Shown one piece after another: positions 25,734 through 34,237 of a DNA stretch of 64,000 bases. Source of the stretch: Argonema antarcticum A004/B2. GTDB taxonomy: Bacteria > Cyanobacteriota > Cyanobacteriia > Cyanobacteriales > Aerosakkonemataceae. The notes beneath the pieces were generated by a model. It was not told the origin of the DNA. It was given only the letters and a program-made list of their open reading frames with translations, and made no database searches. The stretch's first letter is position 1; the number at the start of each line of letters is the position of its first letter. The stretch is from contig NZ_JAIQZN010000002.1 in assembly GCF_023333585.1 (NCBI RefSeq), positions 1 through 64,000 of the forward strand, read 5' to 3'. The position numbers were made by a program, and so were the translations under genes.

Positions 25734-26005
25734 AAGTCAAAAGTCAAAAGTCAAAAGTCAAAAGTCAAAAGAAAATTGGTCAGTGGTCAGTGGTCAGTTG
25801 TCATTGGTCAGTTGTCAGTTGTCAGTGGTCAGTTGTCAGTTGTCAGTTGTCAGTGGTCAGTGGTCAGTTGTCAGTGGTCAGTTGTCAGTTGTCAGTGGTC
25901 AGTTGTCAGTTGTCAGTGGTAATTAATTATTTTTTGACTTTTGACTTTTGACTTTTGACTTTTGACTTTTGACTTTTGACTTTTGACTTTTGACTTTTGA
26001 CTTTT
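25734..26005. repeat. Heptamer arrays forming a giant inverted repeat
   Basis: Three arrays of 7-bp units in a row: AAAAGTC (25734-25771, about 5 copies), GTCAGTT/GTCAGTG (25777-25920, about 20 copies) and GACTTTT (25931-26005, about 10 copies). The first and third are complementary, so a 38-bp stem could enclose the middle array. It sits between two convergent genes and could end transcription from both sides. Confidence 0.9.
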
Positions 26006-26018
26006 CGAGCCCCTAGCC

Positions 26019-26729
26019 CTAGCGCTCTGCTGGTGTCGGACAAGTTTTGTGATTAAAATCGCAGGTGTAAATATAGGGTTTCTGCCAGCTTACAGGGATA
26101 TCCAGCAAATCCCTCGTACCCGTTAACCCCTGTCCCACAAAGAGTAAGACGGCAAAACTGTTCAAAATGATATGAAGAGTTCGCCAGCGATTCGATTTAT
26201 CTTTATAGATATCTTCCTGAATAGCTAAGGCGAAAATCATCAGCAGGGCGGCTGTGATGCCGATGTAGTAATGAGACCAATACCATTCATGGGTGCGCCT
26301 AAAAACCCCATCTTGGCAACCGAGAATGACTAAACCTGCGCCAGTCAAAGTAGCAAAAACCCCGCGCCACAGCTTCTTCTTGGCCATGTTGAGCAATACC
26401 AGGGAGGCGATCGTATCCAAAAACATCAGGGCGATGAAGGCGACTTGCAAAGGTGCTTTACTCCAGATGCGATCGCTCAAAATATGTTCAAAAATCGGAT
26501 ATGCCAGTCCTACCAAAGTCAGCCCTACGACTGAGCCAGTCAGCCAGCGACCCAGTTTAACGTGTTCTGGGCCAACACTAGGCGGAATTTTGCTCTTGTC
26601 TTTGCCAGCGGTTTGCAATCTGCGCTGGCGCGTCTGCCATGCAAAGTTAACCACCATCCCAATTAAGGGGAAGACTACTACGACTGCTAAAGCCGGATGA
26701 ATAAGAGCCAGAAAATCTTTGAGTTCCAT
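26019..26729 (-). CDS. DUF4079 membrane protein (cyanobacterial)
   Basis: A 236-aa polytopic membrane protein matching DUF4079, a cyanobacterial and plastid family with cytochrome b561-like topology. It starts MELKDFLALIHPALAVVVVF. About six helices are visible, and the conserved His residues sit in LIHPALA, VLFVGQG-flanking helices and HEWYWSHYYIGITAAL, where they could bind haem (inference). NRWRTLHIILNSFAVLLF carries another His. Function unproven. It lies convergent to one pentapeptide gene and divergent from another. Confidence 0.8.
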   Translation of the reverse strand: MELKDFLALIHPALAVVVVFPLIGMVVNFAWQTRQRRLQTAGKDKSKIPPSVGPEHVKLGRWLTGSVVGLTLVGLAYPIFEHILSDRIWSKAPLQVAFIALMFLDTIASLVLLNMAKKKLWRGVFATLTGAGLVILGCQDGVFRRTHEWYWSHYYIGITAALLMIFALAIQEDIYKDKSNRWRTLHIILNSFAVLLFVGQGLTGTRDLLDIPVSWQKPYIYTCDFNHKTCPTPAER

Positions 26730-27092
26730 AACACACCCAAGGGCATTATCTATAGTAACAATCTAAATGTTTCTGCTCGCAACAAAATGAATTTTTACTG
26801 AGAAATAGATAGGAAAATACTGATTTATGGAGCAGTCAGCTCATCGGTGGAGCCAATCCAAAATCTTTTCATCCAAAATCCGCTGACCTCTACTCCGTAT
26901 AATCACTGGTTGTTAGCATACCGCCCACCATAGATGTTGCAAATAATATAGCGCCAACGACGAAAATTTAATAAATTTTCATCCTGTTACAAATAGCGCA
27001 TAAAACAGCAAAAAAGTTAATGATTTTTTGGGTATATATTGGGGCAATCTATAATTAGACGTACTAAATACAGCCGATCGGAAGAAAATTAT
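26730..27092. other. Intergenic region upstream of the second pentapeptide gene
   Basis: Contains ATCCAAAATC-type repeats (about 26857-26882). GGGCAATCTATAATTA at about 27043 matches the upstream sequence of the paralogous gene at 24742 and may be a promoter element. No gene seen. Confidence 0.5.
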
Positions 27093-28088
27093 ATGGACGC
27101 TAAAGAACTACTCAAGTTTTATGCCGCAGGACAAAGAGATTTTAGTGGAGCAAATTTAATCGGAGCTAACCTGGAAAGAGCCCACCTAGTAGGAGTTAAC
27201 TTTTCAGGTGCATATTTAGCAGCAGCTAACCTCAGTCGCGCACACCTAACCGGAGCCAATCTCAGTGGCGCATTTTTGCACCGAGCAGATCTAAGTTTTG
27301 CTAAGGTAAATGAAGCAATCTTAACAGATGCAGACTTGACAAAAGCCAACCTTCAAGGAGCGAGCCTAGTTAAATCGGTGCTAAAAGGAGTCAAACTGAG
27401 TGGGTCAATCATGACGGCTGTAAACCTGCGCTTAGCCAACTTAGAAGCTGTTAATCTATGTGGATCGGATTTGCGCGGGATTAACTTACGTTCTGCTAAC
27501 CTAACGAATGCCAATCTGAATTGGGCTAACCTTAATGGAGCCAGATTGAGCGGTGCCCAGCTGCGGGGAGCATTACTCAATGGAATCAAACTCAGTAAAG
27601 CCTTCCTCAATGGGGTAGACCTCAACAGCGTAGACTTGGATGGAGTCAACCTGAGCGAATCAAAACTCAGTGGAGCCAACCTCAGTGGAGCTAACCTCTC
27701 AGCCGCCAACCTGAGTAATTCCCAGCTGCGTGTGTCGCTACTGGCAAGGTCAAATCTTCATGCCGCCAACCTGAGTGGGGCAACACTCACCAAAGCAGAC
27801 TTATGCGAGGCAAATTTGAGTAAGGCAGACCTGTCATCCGCCGATCTGAATAAGGCAGACTTGACGGGGGCAAATCTGAATATGGCTGACCTCAGCGACG
27901 CTGACCTGAGTGAGGCAAGTTTGCGGGGAGCTTATCTGTGGGGAGCTAACTTAAATGTGGCAGCATTGCGAGGGGCCGATCTGAGCGGGGCTAGCTTGCG
28001 CGGAGCATATATAGAAGGAGCAGAAACCTACTGGCCGGAAGCAATTTTGACAGGCGCGACAATGCCAGACGGAAGTCGTCACAACTAG
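27093..28088 (+). CDS. Pentapeptide-repeat protein (paralogue)
   Basis: A 331-aa protein from the ATG at 27093 (MDAKELLKFYAAGQRDFSGA), chosen because it aligns with the start of the paralogue at 24742; the frame is open from 27039. The repeat order, including KADLCEANLSKADLS and LWGANLNVAALRGADLSG, matches the paralogue nearly unit for unit, and the C-terminus is MPDGSRHN. No other domain. A strong hairpin terminator follows the stop. The biochemical role is unknown. Confidence 0.87.
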   Translation: MDAKELLKFYAAGQRDFSGANLIGANLERAHLVGVNFSGAYLAAANLSRAHLTGANLSGAFLHRADLSFAKVNEAILTDADLTKANLQGASLVKSVLKGVKLSGSIMTAVNLRLANLEAVNLCGSDLRGINLRSANLTNANLNWANLNGARLSGAQLRGALLNGIKLSKAFLNGVDLNSVDLDGVNLSESKLSGANLSGANLSAANLSNSQLRVSLLARSNLHAANLSGATLTKADLCEANLSKADLSSADLNKADLTGANLNMADLSDADLSEASLRGAYLWGANLNVAALRGADLSGASLRGAYIEGAETYWPEAILTGATMPDGSRHN

Positions 28089-28105
28089 GCTTTAATTTTC
28101 CTATT

Positions 28106-28138
28106 ACAGTACGGGATGAAAGAGTCCCGTACTGTTTT
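28106..28138 (+). terminator. Rho-independent terminator
   Basis: Perfect 11-bp stem ACAGTACGGGA / TCCCGTACTGT with an 8-base loop, followed by TTTT, 18 bp after the stop of the pentapeptide gene. Confidence 0.85.
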
Positions 28139-28243
28139 ACGTAAAGTTATATTGCGTTCCTTTTAAAAAATATTGAGAAATCTGCCAAAACGGGAGCGGA
28201 ACCTTAACGTAGAACTTTATAGGAATGTTGCGAGGAAAACGTC

Positions 28244-28555
28244 ATGGATAAATTACAGAGATATCGTATGGTCTGCACTCTTAGCTTTGGCGACATATAC
28301 GGTCAAATCGTCATTTGGTTAATCGTCATTTTCTTAAGCTTAGCCACGGCACTTGCCTTGTGGAGTACCACTCGCCAGATTTATGCTTTAGCGACTGTTG
28401 GACTCATCTTGGTGCTGTCTCTGCCCTTCTTGCTGTTTGCCTTCGTGACCACGCTGCTGAATCACATTGAGTTTACACCCCTAACCCTAGAGGAATCAAC
28501 TCGGACAAGCCCAGTAAATTTACCCCCCCAGGAAACTGCCCAAGTAATCAGCTGA
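28244..28555 (+). CDS. Small two-helix membrane protein, unknown function
   Basis: A 103-aa protein starting MDKLQRYRMVCTLSFGDIYG (an internal ATG at residue 9 is possible). Two hydrophobic segments, IVIWLIVIFLSLATALALW and LATVGLILVLSLPFLLFAFV, are joined by a short TTRQIYA loop; the C-terminal 30 residues are polar and Thr/Pro-rich. I do not recognise the family with certainty; such short proteins are common in cyanobacteria. A strong terminator follows 100 bp downstream, so it is transcribed separately from sdhA. Confidence 0.7.
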   Translation: MDKLQRYRMVCTLSFGDIYGQIVIWLIVIFLSLATALALWSTTRQIYALATVGLILVLSLPFLLFAFVTTLLNHIEFTPLTLEESTRTSPVNLPPQETAQVIS

Positions 28556-28651
28556 ACGGTGATTGGGCATTGAGCATTGGGTATTGGGCATTGGTCAAGT
28601 GGTATATCAGTGCATCCGTGCATATCCGTGTCGTGCTGCATTGGTCAAAAG

Positions 28652-28685
28652 AACTTCCCCGCTTTTTGTTGGGGAAGTTTTTGTT
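28652..28685 (+). terminator. Rho-independent terminator
   Basis: Stem AACTTCCCC / GGGGAAGTT with loop GCTTTTTGTT and a following TTTTTG run. It separates the small membrane-protein gene from sdhA. Confidence 0.85.
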
Positions 28686-28725
28686 TAAGTCACCATAGAT
28701 TAGGATTACGGATATCAAATCAAGT

Positions 28726-30453
28726 ATGTTAGAACACGATGTAATTATAGTTGGCGGTGGATTGGCTGGTTGTCGCGCTGCGGTGGAGATTGCCCGCATC
28801 GACCCAAAACTGAGTGTAGCTGTAGTGGCTAAAACTCACCCGATTCGATCGCATTCCGTCGCCGCCCAAGGTGGGATGGCTGCAACGCTGAACAATGTCG
28901 ATTTAGAAGACACTTGGGAAGCCCATGCTTTTGATACAGTCAAGGGTTCCGACTATTTGGCAGACCAGGATGCGGTAGCAATTCTCACTCGCGAAGCCGC
29001 TGATGTGGTGATTGACCTGGAACACATGGGCGTCTTGTTCTCTCGGTTGCCAGATGGTCGGATTGCCCAGCGTGCGTTTGGCGGACATTCGCACCGCCGC
29101 ACTTGCTACGCCGCTGATAAGACTGGTCACGCTATTCTGCACGAACTGGTTAACAATCTCAGGCGTTACGGTGTCCAGATCTACGATGAGTGGTATGCGA
29201 TCGAACTTATTTTAGAAGATGCCCAGGCAAAGGGTGTGGTGATGTATCGCATCTTGGATGGGGAAATTCAGGTGCTTCGCGCTAAGGCGGTGATGTTTGC
29301 TACTGGTGGTTACGGTCGCGCTTTCAACACTACCTCAAATGACTATGCCTCTACTGGCGACGGTCTGGCAATGTCGGCCCTTGCGGGTGTACCGCTGGAG
29401 GATATGGAGTTTGTGCAGTTTCACCCGACTGGTTTGTATCCGGTGGGGGTGCTGATTTCAGAGGCGGTGCGGGGTGAGGGTGCTTATCTAATTAATAGCG
29501 AGGGCGATCGCTTTATGGCTAACTACGCGCCCAGCAGAATGGAATTGGCACCCCGCGATATTACTTCCAGGTCGATCGATCGCGAAATTAAAGCCGGACG
29601 CGGCCTTCATCCCGATCGCACTGCTGGTGGCCCCTTCGTCTACCTGGACTTGCGCCACATGGGTCGCGAAAAAATTATGAGCCGCGTTCCCTTTGCTTGG
29701 GAAGAATGTCACCGCCTGCTGGGTATTGACGCTGTAGACAACCCGATGCCTGTGCGACCGACGGTTCACTATTCAATGGGTGGCATCCCCGTCAACACAG
29801 ACGGTCAAGTGCGAAGCGGCCCAGATGGTTTGATTGAAGGCTTCTTTGCCGCTGGGGAAGCTGCTTGTGTCTCCGTTCACGGCGCAAATCGGCTGGGTAG
29901 CAATTCTCTGCTGGAATGTGTGGTTTATGGCAGAAGAACTGGCGCTGCAATAGCACAATATGTTCAAAATCGCAAGTTCCCGGAGATAGATGAGCAACGT
30001 TATATTACGGAGGTTGAGAAACAGGTGCGATCGCTAATAGACCAGAAAGGGACAATCCGCATCGGCCAACTGCGGCAATCTTTTCAAGATTGTATGACCC
30101 AGTACTGCGGCGTTTTTCGCACCGAATCGCTGATGAGGGAAGGATTGGCACAGCTACAAAAGCTACAGCAGCAATATCAGGATATCTACTTAGATGACAA
30201 AGGTAAACTTTGGAACACTGAAATCATAGAAGCTCTCGAACTGCGTAGCTTGATGATTGTCGGTCAGCTAATTCTCACATCCGCCCTCCAGCGACAAGAA
30301 AGTCGAGGCGCTCATTACCGCGAAGATTATCCCGAACGAGATGATGAAAATTTCCTCAAGCATACCTTAGCTTACTACTCGACCGCTGGTATTGACCTTC
30401 AGTATAAGCCTGTAGCAATTACCATGTTTGAGCCGAAAGAACGGAAGTATTGA
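28726..30453 (+). CDS. sdhA: Succinate dehydrogenase/fumarate reductase flavoprotein subunit
   Basis: Oxidises succinate to fumarate and passes electrons through the iron-sulfur subunit to the quinone pool of the thylakoid membrane. The FAD-binding start is [20 protein letters not shown]; the flavin-attachment region is [15 protein letters not shown]; the substrate-site motifs are [44 protein letters not shown] and [11 protein letters not shown], then [20 protein letters not shown]. Length 575 aa matches cyanobacterial SdhA. sdhB is not in the window, as is usual in cyanobacteria, where subunits are often scattered. The start follows the terminator closely. Confidence 0.95.
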   Translation: MLEHDVIIVGGGLAGCRAAVEIARIDPKLSVAVVAKTHPIRSHSVAAQGGMAATLNNVDLEDTWEAHAFDTVKGSDYLADQDAVAILTREAADVVIDLEHMGVLFSRLPDGRIAQRAFGGHSHRRTCYAADKTGHAILHELVNNLRRYGVQIYDEWYAIELILEDAQAKGVVMYRILDGEIQVLRAKAVMFATGGYGRAFNTTSNDYASTGDGLAMSALAGVPLEDMEFVQFHPTGLYPVGVLISEAVRGEGAYLINSEGDRFMANYAPSRMELAPRDITSRSIDREIKAGRGLHPDRTAGGPFVYLDLRHMGREKIMSRVPFAWEECHRLLGIDAVDNPMPVRPTVHYSMGGIPVNTDGQVRSGPDGLIEGFFAAGEAACVSVHGANRLGSNSLLECVVYGRRTGAAIAQYVQNRKFPEIDEQRYITEVEKQVRSLIDQKGTIRIGQLRQSFQDCMTQYCGVFRTESLMREGLAQLQKLQQQYQDIYLDDKGKLWNTEIIEALELRSLMIVGQLILTSALQRQESRGAHYREDYPERDDENFLKHTLAYYSTAGIDLQYKPVAITMFEPKERKY

Positions 30454-30516
30454 TTATCCAAGCTTTCGTTGATATCGCTACTTTATAGCGGGTTTCCGTT
30501 ACATGAAGTATAGACA

Positions 30517-30549
30517 AGAAACCCGGTTTCTTCAAGAAACCGGGTTTCT
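30517..30549. repeat. Double palindrome AGAAACC(C/G)GGTTTCT
   Basis: Second copy of the 33-bp dispersed palindrome found at the menC stop (14492-14524). It lies between sdhA and a convergent toxin gene. Just upstream, TATAGCGGGTTTCCG followed by ATGAAGTATA (30484-30512) resembles one arm of the family 2 MITE. Confidence 0.8.
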
Positions 30550-30571
30550 CTGGGCCTGACTCACCCATTTG

Positions 30572-31033
30572 TTAAGCTTCGGTTTTAGGTGAATACCAGG
30601 TTTCAATAGAAAGCGATCGCACTTCTTGGATTCTTTGAAAATCGCGATCGGCAGAAACAAGGGTAAGATTGTGTTGGATCGCAATTGATGCAATCCATAA
30701 ATCATGTTGACTAAAACCGATATCAATCATGCGAGTTCTTCTGCGTTTACTTTTCTCCTTCGGCCCAAACCTTTGCATAAGTTCAGCTTGAAACTTTCCA
30801 TAAATTTCAGCAGTTATTGAGTCAATTTCGTAGATGAGAATATCTTTTAAGAATTCCTTAACTCGATTCAGATTGCTCTCTCGTTTTTGGGAATTTTCTG
30901 CCATATAAATCAGTTCAGCCTGCACAATAACACAAGTTGTAATTTCAGATTGGCTAATTGCTGCTAAACGAGAGAGGATATCTGGTTGATTTTGAATTGC
31001 GAAACTACAGTGATTGGTATCTAACAAGTACAT
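30572..31033 (-). CDS. vapC: PIN-domain ribonuclease toxin (VapC family)
   Basis: A 153-aa PIN-domain protein. It begins MYLLDTNHCSFAIQNQPDIL; the Asp in LDTN, the Glu in VIVQAELIYMAE and the Asp residues in GFSQHDLWIASIAIQHNLTLVSADRDFQ make up the metal-binding site. I use the ATG at 31033; a TTG twelve bases upstream overlaps the antitoxin stop but has no ribosome binding site at the right distance. RNA-cleaving toxin of a VapBC pair with the gene directly upstream. Confidence 0.85.
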   Translation of the reverse strand: MYLLDTNHCSFAIQNQPDILSRLAAISQSEITTCVIVQAELIYMAENSQKRESNLNRVKEFLKDILIYEIDSITAEIYGKFQAELMQRFGPKEKSKRRRTRMIDIGFSQHDLWIASIAIQHNLTLVSADRDFQRIQEVRSLSIETWYSPKTEA

Positions 31034-31041
31034 GGCACAAT

Positions 31042-31329
31042 TCAACCTTCTTCAGAATCTTGATTTTCATCATCAGCAGGGATATATATCCTACTACGGG
31101 AACTATGCACCAACTCTAAACATTCCTCTAAATCATCTCCTTCCCATTTCCCAATTCTTTCTAGCGTTTTTAGGATTGATGCCGCCGTAGATTTCTTTTG
31201 TGTACGCCTCATTTTGATGAATAGCACGAAATCTAGCAGATCCTCCAAAACATCATCTGAGGTTTGATCGATCTCCTTAAGCAACAATTCTTTTACTGTC
31301 AATTGAGTAGATGTTTCGTGAGTCATCAT
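31042..31329 (-). CDS. Putative antitoxin partner of the PIN toxin
   Basis: A 95-aa acidic protein starting MMTHETSTQLTVKELLLKEI, preceded by AGAGG at a good distance. LLKEIDQTSDDVLEDLLDFVLFIKMRRTQ resembles small DUF2281-like antitoxins found before VapC genes. The acidic C-terminus (ADDENQDSEEG) is probably the unstructured toxin-binding part. It ends eight bases before the toxin ATG. Confidence 0.7.
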   Translation of the reverse strand: MMTHETSTQLTVKELLLKEIDQTSDDVLEDLLDFVLFIKMRRTQKKSTAASILKTLERIGKWEGDDLEECLELVHSSRSRIYIPADDENQDSEEG

Positions 31330-31430
31330 AATTTTGCCTCTTTTGGATATTTTACCATTATAGCAACTCCGAAATATTCTTGTTTCCATTTAATTTAACT
31401 ATTCGGATTTCTACTTTTTCTCTCCATACT

Positions 31431-32678
31431 CTACTGAATTGGAAAACCGGGAATGATTTGATCGATCTCTACCATTAATTGCATGGTTTCTTTAAGTGCC
31501 ACAACAACCTTTTGATAGTGCAGCACATCATCAAATGATAAACTACGTTTGGCTTTTTTGCGGTCTTTTAGCCATTTATCTAAAACCTGATAGCCGCCAA
31601 TTTTGAACTCCCAGACATCGGGTGCAATCCCTTCAAAATAACTGGTTTTATTGATATAAACTCGCTGTTCTGTAAGTTTATAGGTGACTTCGGTAACGGC
31701 ATTATCGCCATCGCCGCCTACTTTGGTAATTAGCTGATTAAGTTTTTTGGATTTCATCAGGTGCAAATCTACTAATTCCTGACCTTTTTCGCCTAAGTCT
31801 TTGAATAGTCGATCGTTGCTAGTGAGAGGTACGCGAGGAAAATCTATTTTGAGAAATTCGGCGTAGCGTTGGCGATAGGTGGGACTGTGGAAGATGGCGT
31901 AGATGTAGTAAAAGATGGCTTCTGGGGGCGGTGTGTAGTCTAGTTTATCTTCTATTGTTTTGAGGAAATTTTGGGAAAAGTTTGGGCGTTTCGGTTGTTG
32001 TAATTCTTTTGGTTTATCTGTTTCAGGATATAAGTAAAGAGCAAATAAGTAACCTCGTTCACGACTTTTGTTAGAAACATAACAATCGTCAGTGATGCTA
32101 TTAGTAACTAGGATATGTTGCCAGTCTTCACTTATAGTTTGACGACAAGTATAGAATCCTAGATTGTCTCTGTTTAACAGATGCCGCATTACTTCAGATC
32201 GAGGCATACAGATAAAACCTCTTGTTTGTCCTGTGTAGTATGTATAGCGTTTATCAAACGGACGATAAAGAATAGGTTCTATATTAGAGTGTTGAAAACC
32301 ATTTTTACGTAAATCTTCCTGAGCAAGAGAAACTTTCCAGTCTCTTGCATCTTCACCAAGAGCGTATTTTTCTCGCGCTTCTCCGATTGGGAGTGAAACA
32401 AAATCTTTAACAGTAGCTTCAAGTTCTTGAGATGACCATTTGATTGTCAAATTATCTCTTGCCGTAAGAATTCCAACCGAGTTTACAGGCATGATATCTG
32501 TAATTTTCCAGCCATGATTATATTCAGGTAGTAAATCCTGATTCTGTGGCAAGAAAAGATAAAAAGGCGAGTTGGGAAAAATTTCTGTCCATTCAACCGT
32601 ATTGACATCATGCTCTTGAAGATAGCGATATTTATCTTCCCGCGAACCCCAAAGATCGGCGTGATAGATTTTAGCCAT
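31431..32678 (-). CDS. C-terminal half of a split nuclease-methylase restriction enzyme
   Basis: A 415-aa ORF starting MAKIYHADLWGSREDKYRYL. This segment and NGFQHSNIEPILYRPFDKRYTYY belong to the C-terminal specificity part of ISP/type IIG-like DNA methylases, normally joined to the N6-adenine methylase domain. Here the methylase domain is in a separate ORF (34234-36087), 1.5 kb upstream on the same strand, with toxin-antitoxin genes between. The ORF has its own ATG eight bases after the stop of the hicA-like gene, so it could be translated by coupling and assemble with the N-terminal half (inference). Otherwise it is a broken gene. Sequence recognition domain function is inferred from position. 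Confidence 0.8.
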   Translation of the reverse strand: MAKIYHADLWGSREDKYRYLQEHDVNTVEWTEIFPNSPFYLFLPQNQDLLPEYNHGWKITDIMPVNSVGILTARDNLTIKWSSQELEATVKDFVSLPIGEAREKYALGEDARDWKVSLAQEDLRKNGFQHSNIEPILYRPFDKRYTYYTGQTRGFICMPRSEVMRHLLNRDNLGFYTCRQTISEDWQHILVTNSITDDCYVSNKSRERGYLFALYLYPETDKPKELQQPKRPNFSQNFLKTIEDKLDYTPPPEAIFYYIYAIFHSPTYRQRYAEFLKIDFPRVPLTSNDRLFKDLGEKGQELVDLHLMKSKKLNQLITKVGGDGDNAVTEVTYKLTEQRVYINKTSYFEGIAPDVWEFKIGGYQVLDKWLKDRKKAKRSLSFDDVLHYQKVVVALKETMQLMVEIDQIIPGFPIQ

Positions 32679-32686
32679 AGTAGATT

Positions 32687-32929
32687 CTAAAAAAATAATT
32701 CGGTGAGTAATTGCTCGCGAGTTAATTCAAAGTGATCCTCAATATCTCGCAGAATTGCACTGAGTGTCCCGATTTTAATTGGGCTGTGATTGGGGATGGT
32801 AATGTGATGTTCACCGTTTTTCTGCGTGGTTAGACGAATATGACTTCCCGTTTGATGATCTACGATGTACCCCAATGTTATCAACGCTTTAACTAACGCT
32901 TCGCCTGACAAGTCTCTGGGCAACTTCAT
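32687..32929 (-). CDS. hicA: HicA-family toxin
   Basis: An 80-aa YcfA/HicA protein with dsRBD-like fold. The signature is TLGYIVDHQTGSHIRLTTQK, with the catalytic His in GSHIRL, then HHITIPNHSPIKIGTLSAIL. HicA toxins cleave mRNA. Intact in length and motifs. Its start overlaps the stop of the HicB-like gene by four bases, and its stop is eight bases before the restriction C-terminal ORF. Confidence 0.87.
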   Translation of the reverse strand: MKLPRDLSGEALVKALITLGYIVDHQTGSHIRLTTQKNGEHHITIPNHSPIKIGTLSAILRDIEDHFELTREQLLTELFF

Positions 32930-33171
32930 GAAGCGATAACCTCATCATAAACAATGTGTAGACGAATCAATTTAGGACGATTTTGTGGATCGGGATAATG
33001 ACAATGAACGGCATCTCGTGTCAATTCTCGTAACTCTTCAATACTGTCAGCCTGAGTAAAAATAGATTCACCGATCGCTCTGGCAGTATAACCACCTTCC
33101 GAATCATTTTCTACCAAAAAGATAATTTCTGTCATCTTGTGTTTAATCTGCTCCTGAATGGCATCTGTCAT
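32926..33171 (-). CDS. HicB-like antitoxin
   Basis: An 81-aa protein with MTEIIFLVENDSEGGYTARA, the partial RNase H-like fold of HicB antitoxins, followed by GESIFTQADSIEELRELTRD. The first 12 residues could be outside the native start (second Met at residue 13). No C-terminal DNA-binding domain is visible. It overlaps hicA by an ATGA and the upstream DUF5615 gene by another four bases. Confidence 0.78.
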   Translation of the reverse strand: MTDAIQEQIKHKMTEIIFLVENDSEGGYTARAIGESIFTQADSIEELRELTRDAVHCHYPDPQNRPKLIRLHIVYDEVIAS

Positions 33172-33533
33172 AAAAAAGGAAGAATACGAACTCTCGATCG
33201 AGTTTCATCAACAGTTATTAAAGCACCTGATTCTAAAGATGAGCGAAACTGAGTGATGGCATTGACCGCAATAGTTTCTAAACGCTCTGGTAACACATCT
33301 TGGGTGCGAACTTGAATGACGCTTGGGCCATTTGCCTGAGTTGCTGCAAGTAACGCTCCAAAGTCTAAATCGTGAGTGAAAACGATGTATCCATTAGCGT
33401 TTGCCCACTCCATAATAGTGCGATCGCTTGCAAGCGGATCGCCAACAGATGACCAATGAGCAGCTTCAATATCATATCTTGAAAACACATTTACCCAATC
33501 TGGTGAAAGGTTCATATCAATCAAAATTTTCAT
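33168..33533 (-). CDS. DUF5615 PIN-like toxin
   Basis: A 121-aa PIN-like protein. It starts MKILIDMNLSPDWVNVFSRY, with the Asp of IDMNLSP, and continues SVGDPLASDRTIMEWANANG and FTHDLDFGALLA, where the acidic residues of the DUF5615 (Mut7-C-like) family lie. Such proteins are almost always paired with a DUF433 antitoxin, which is the gene directly upstream here with a four-base overlap. Confidence 0.85.
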   Translation of the reverse strand: MKILIDMNLSPDWVNVFSRYDIEAAHWSSVGDPLASDRTIMEWANANGYIVFTHDLDFGALLAATQANGPSVIQVRTQDVLPERLETIAVNAITQFRSSLESGALITVDETRSRVRILPFL

Positions 33534-33760
33534 GTTGTACTTAAAGAAACTTCTACTTCTTCAACACGCCATGCAGCATAAGCTAAACATTCTTTTAAAT
33601 CTTCGGATTCCAGGTAAGGATAGGCTCGTAAAATCTCTTCTTGAGAACGTCCGGTAGCCATTAATCCTAGAATCATACCTACGGTGACTCGCATCCCTCG
33701 GATACAGGGTTTACCGCCCATCACCTCTGAACTAATCGTGATTCGCGTTAATTTTCTCAT
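33530..33760 (-). CDS. DUF433 antitoxin
   Basis: A 76-aa DUF433 protein: RITISSEVMGGKPCIRGMRV then GMILGLMATGRSQEEILRAY and YLESEDLKECLAYAAWR, the classic family pattern with a winged-helix-like DNA-binding fold. It is the cognate antitoxin of the DUF5615 protein. Its upstream 37 bases repeat, with few mismatches, the end of the methylase N-terminal ORF (34234-34270). Confidence 0.87.
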   Translation of the reverse strand: MRKLTRITISSEVMGGKPCIRGMRVTVGMILGLMATGRSQEEILRAYPYLESEDLKECLAYAAWRVEEVEVSLSTT

Positions 33761-33833
33761 ACTGCTTTTTCCTTGGGATATTTAACCATTATTGACTTAT
33801 CCTTGGGATACTTTATTCAGTTTTCCATTCAGT

Positions 33834-34037
33834 TTATGGAATGTCGGCACTTATCATTATATTACGTAGCGTTCACATCGGCAGATCGCGCCCCTTGTGA
33901 TACGGAACAATCGTTTGAATCTGAAGATCGAGATTTCGCCACTTACGATGACTCCCTTTTTGTGAAACTAACTTAAACCGATAACGCTCCAAAATACGCT
34001 CAACTTCATCTGCATTCATGCGTCGGGTACGAGTCAT
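33834..34037 (-). pseudogene. hicA: HicA toxin with a nonsense mutation
   Basis: Starting at the ATG at 34037, overlapping the hicB stop by four bases, the frame encodes MTRTRRMNADEVERILERYR, then FKLVSQKGSHRKWRNLDLQI with the catalytic His, and VPYHKGRDLPM. A TGA (33873-33875) interrupts at a position where the family has Gly, and reading on in the same frame gives TLRNIMISADIP before a stop at 33834-33836, which is the expected C-terminus. So a single GGA to TGA change truncates the toxin at 54 residues, possibly inactivating it. The upstream HicB remains intact. Confidence 0.8.
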
Positions 34038-34237
34038 TTAACTGAGACATCCCGTAAAATTGTTCCTGCTTTTAATACAATCGGATCGGGTTCAAGATAG
34101 AGTGCGATCGCCTCACGAATATTTTCTAAAGCTTCTTCTTCCGTTTCTCCTGCTGAAACACAACCCGGTAACTCTGGACACCAAACTGTCCAATCACCCG
34201 TTTCTAGATCTGTTTCAAGAATAACACGCCATTTCAT
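34034..34237 (-). CDS. hicB: HicB-family antitoxin
   Basis: A 67-aa HicB protein: MKWRVILETDLETGDWTVWC, PELPGCVSAGETEEEALENI, REAIALYLEPDP. This is the complete single-domain form. It overlaps the stop of the restriction N-terminal ORF by ATGA at one end and the start of the truncated hicA at the other, so all three are translationally coupled. Confidence 0.88.
   Translation of the reverse strand: MKWRVILETDLETGDWTVWCPELPGCVSAGETEEEALENIREAIALYLEPDPIVLKAGTILRDVSVK

Noticed and set aside
25734-26005. CRISPR array
   Set aside because: Units are contiguous heptamers without unique spacers, and no cas genes are near.
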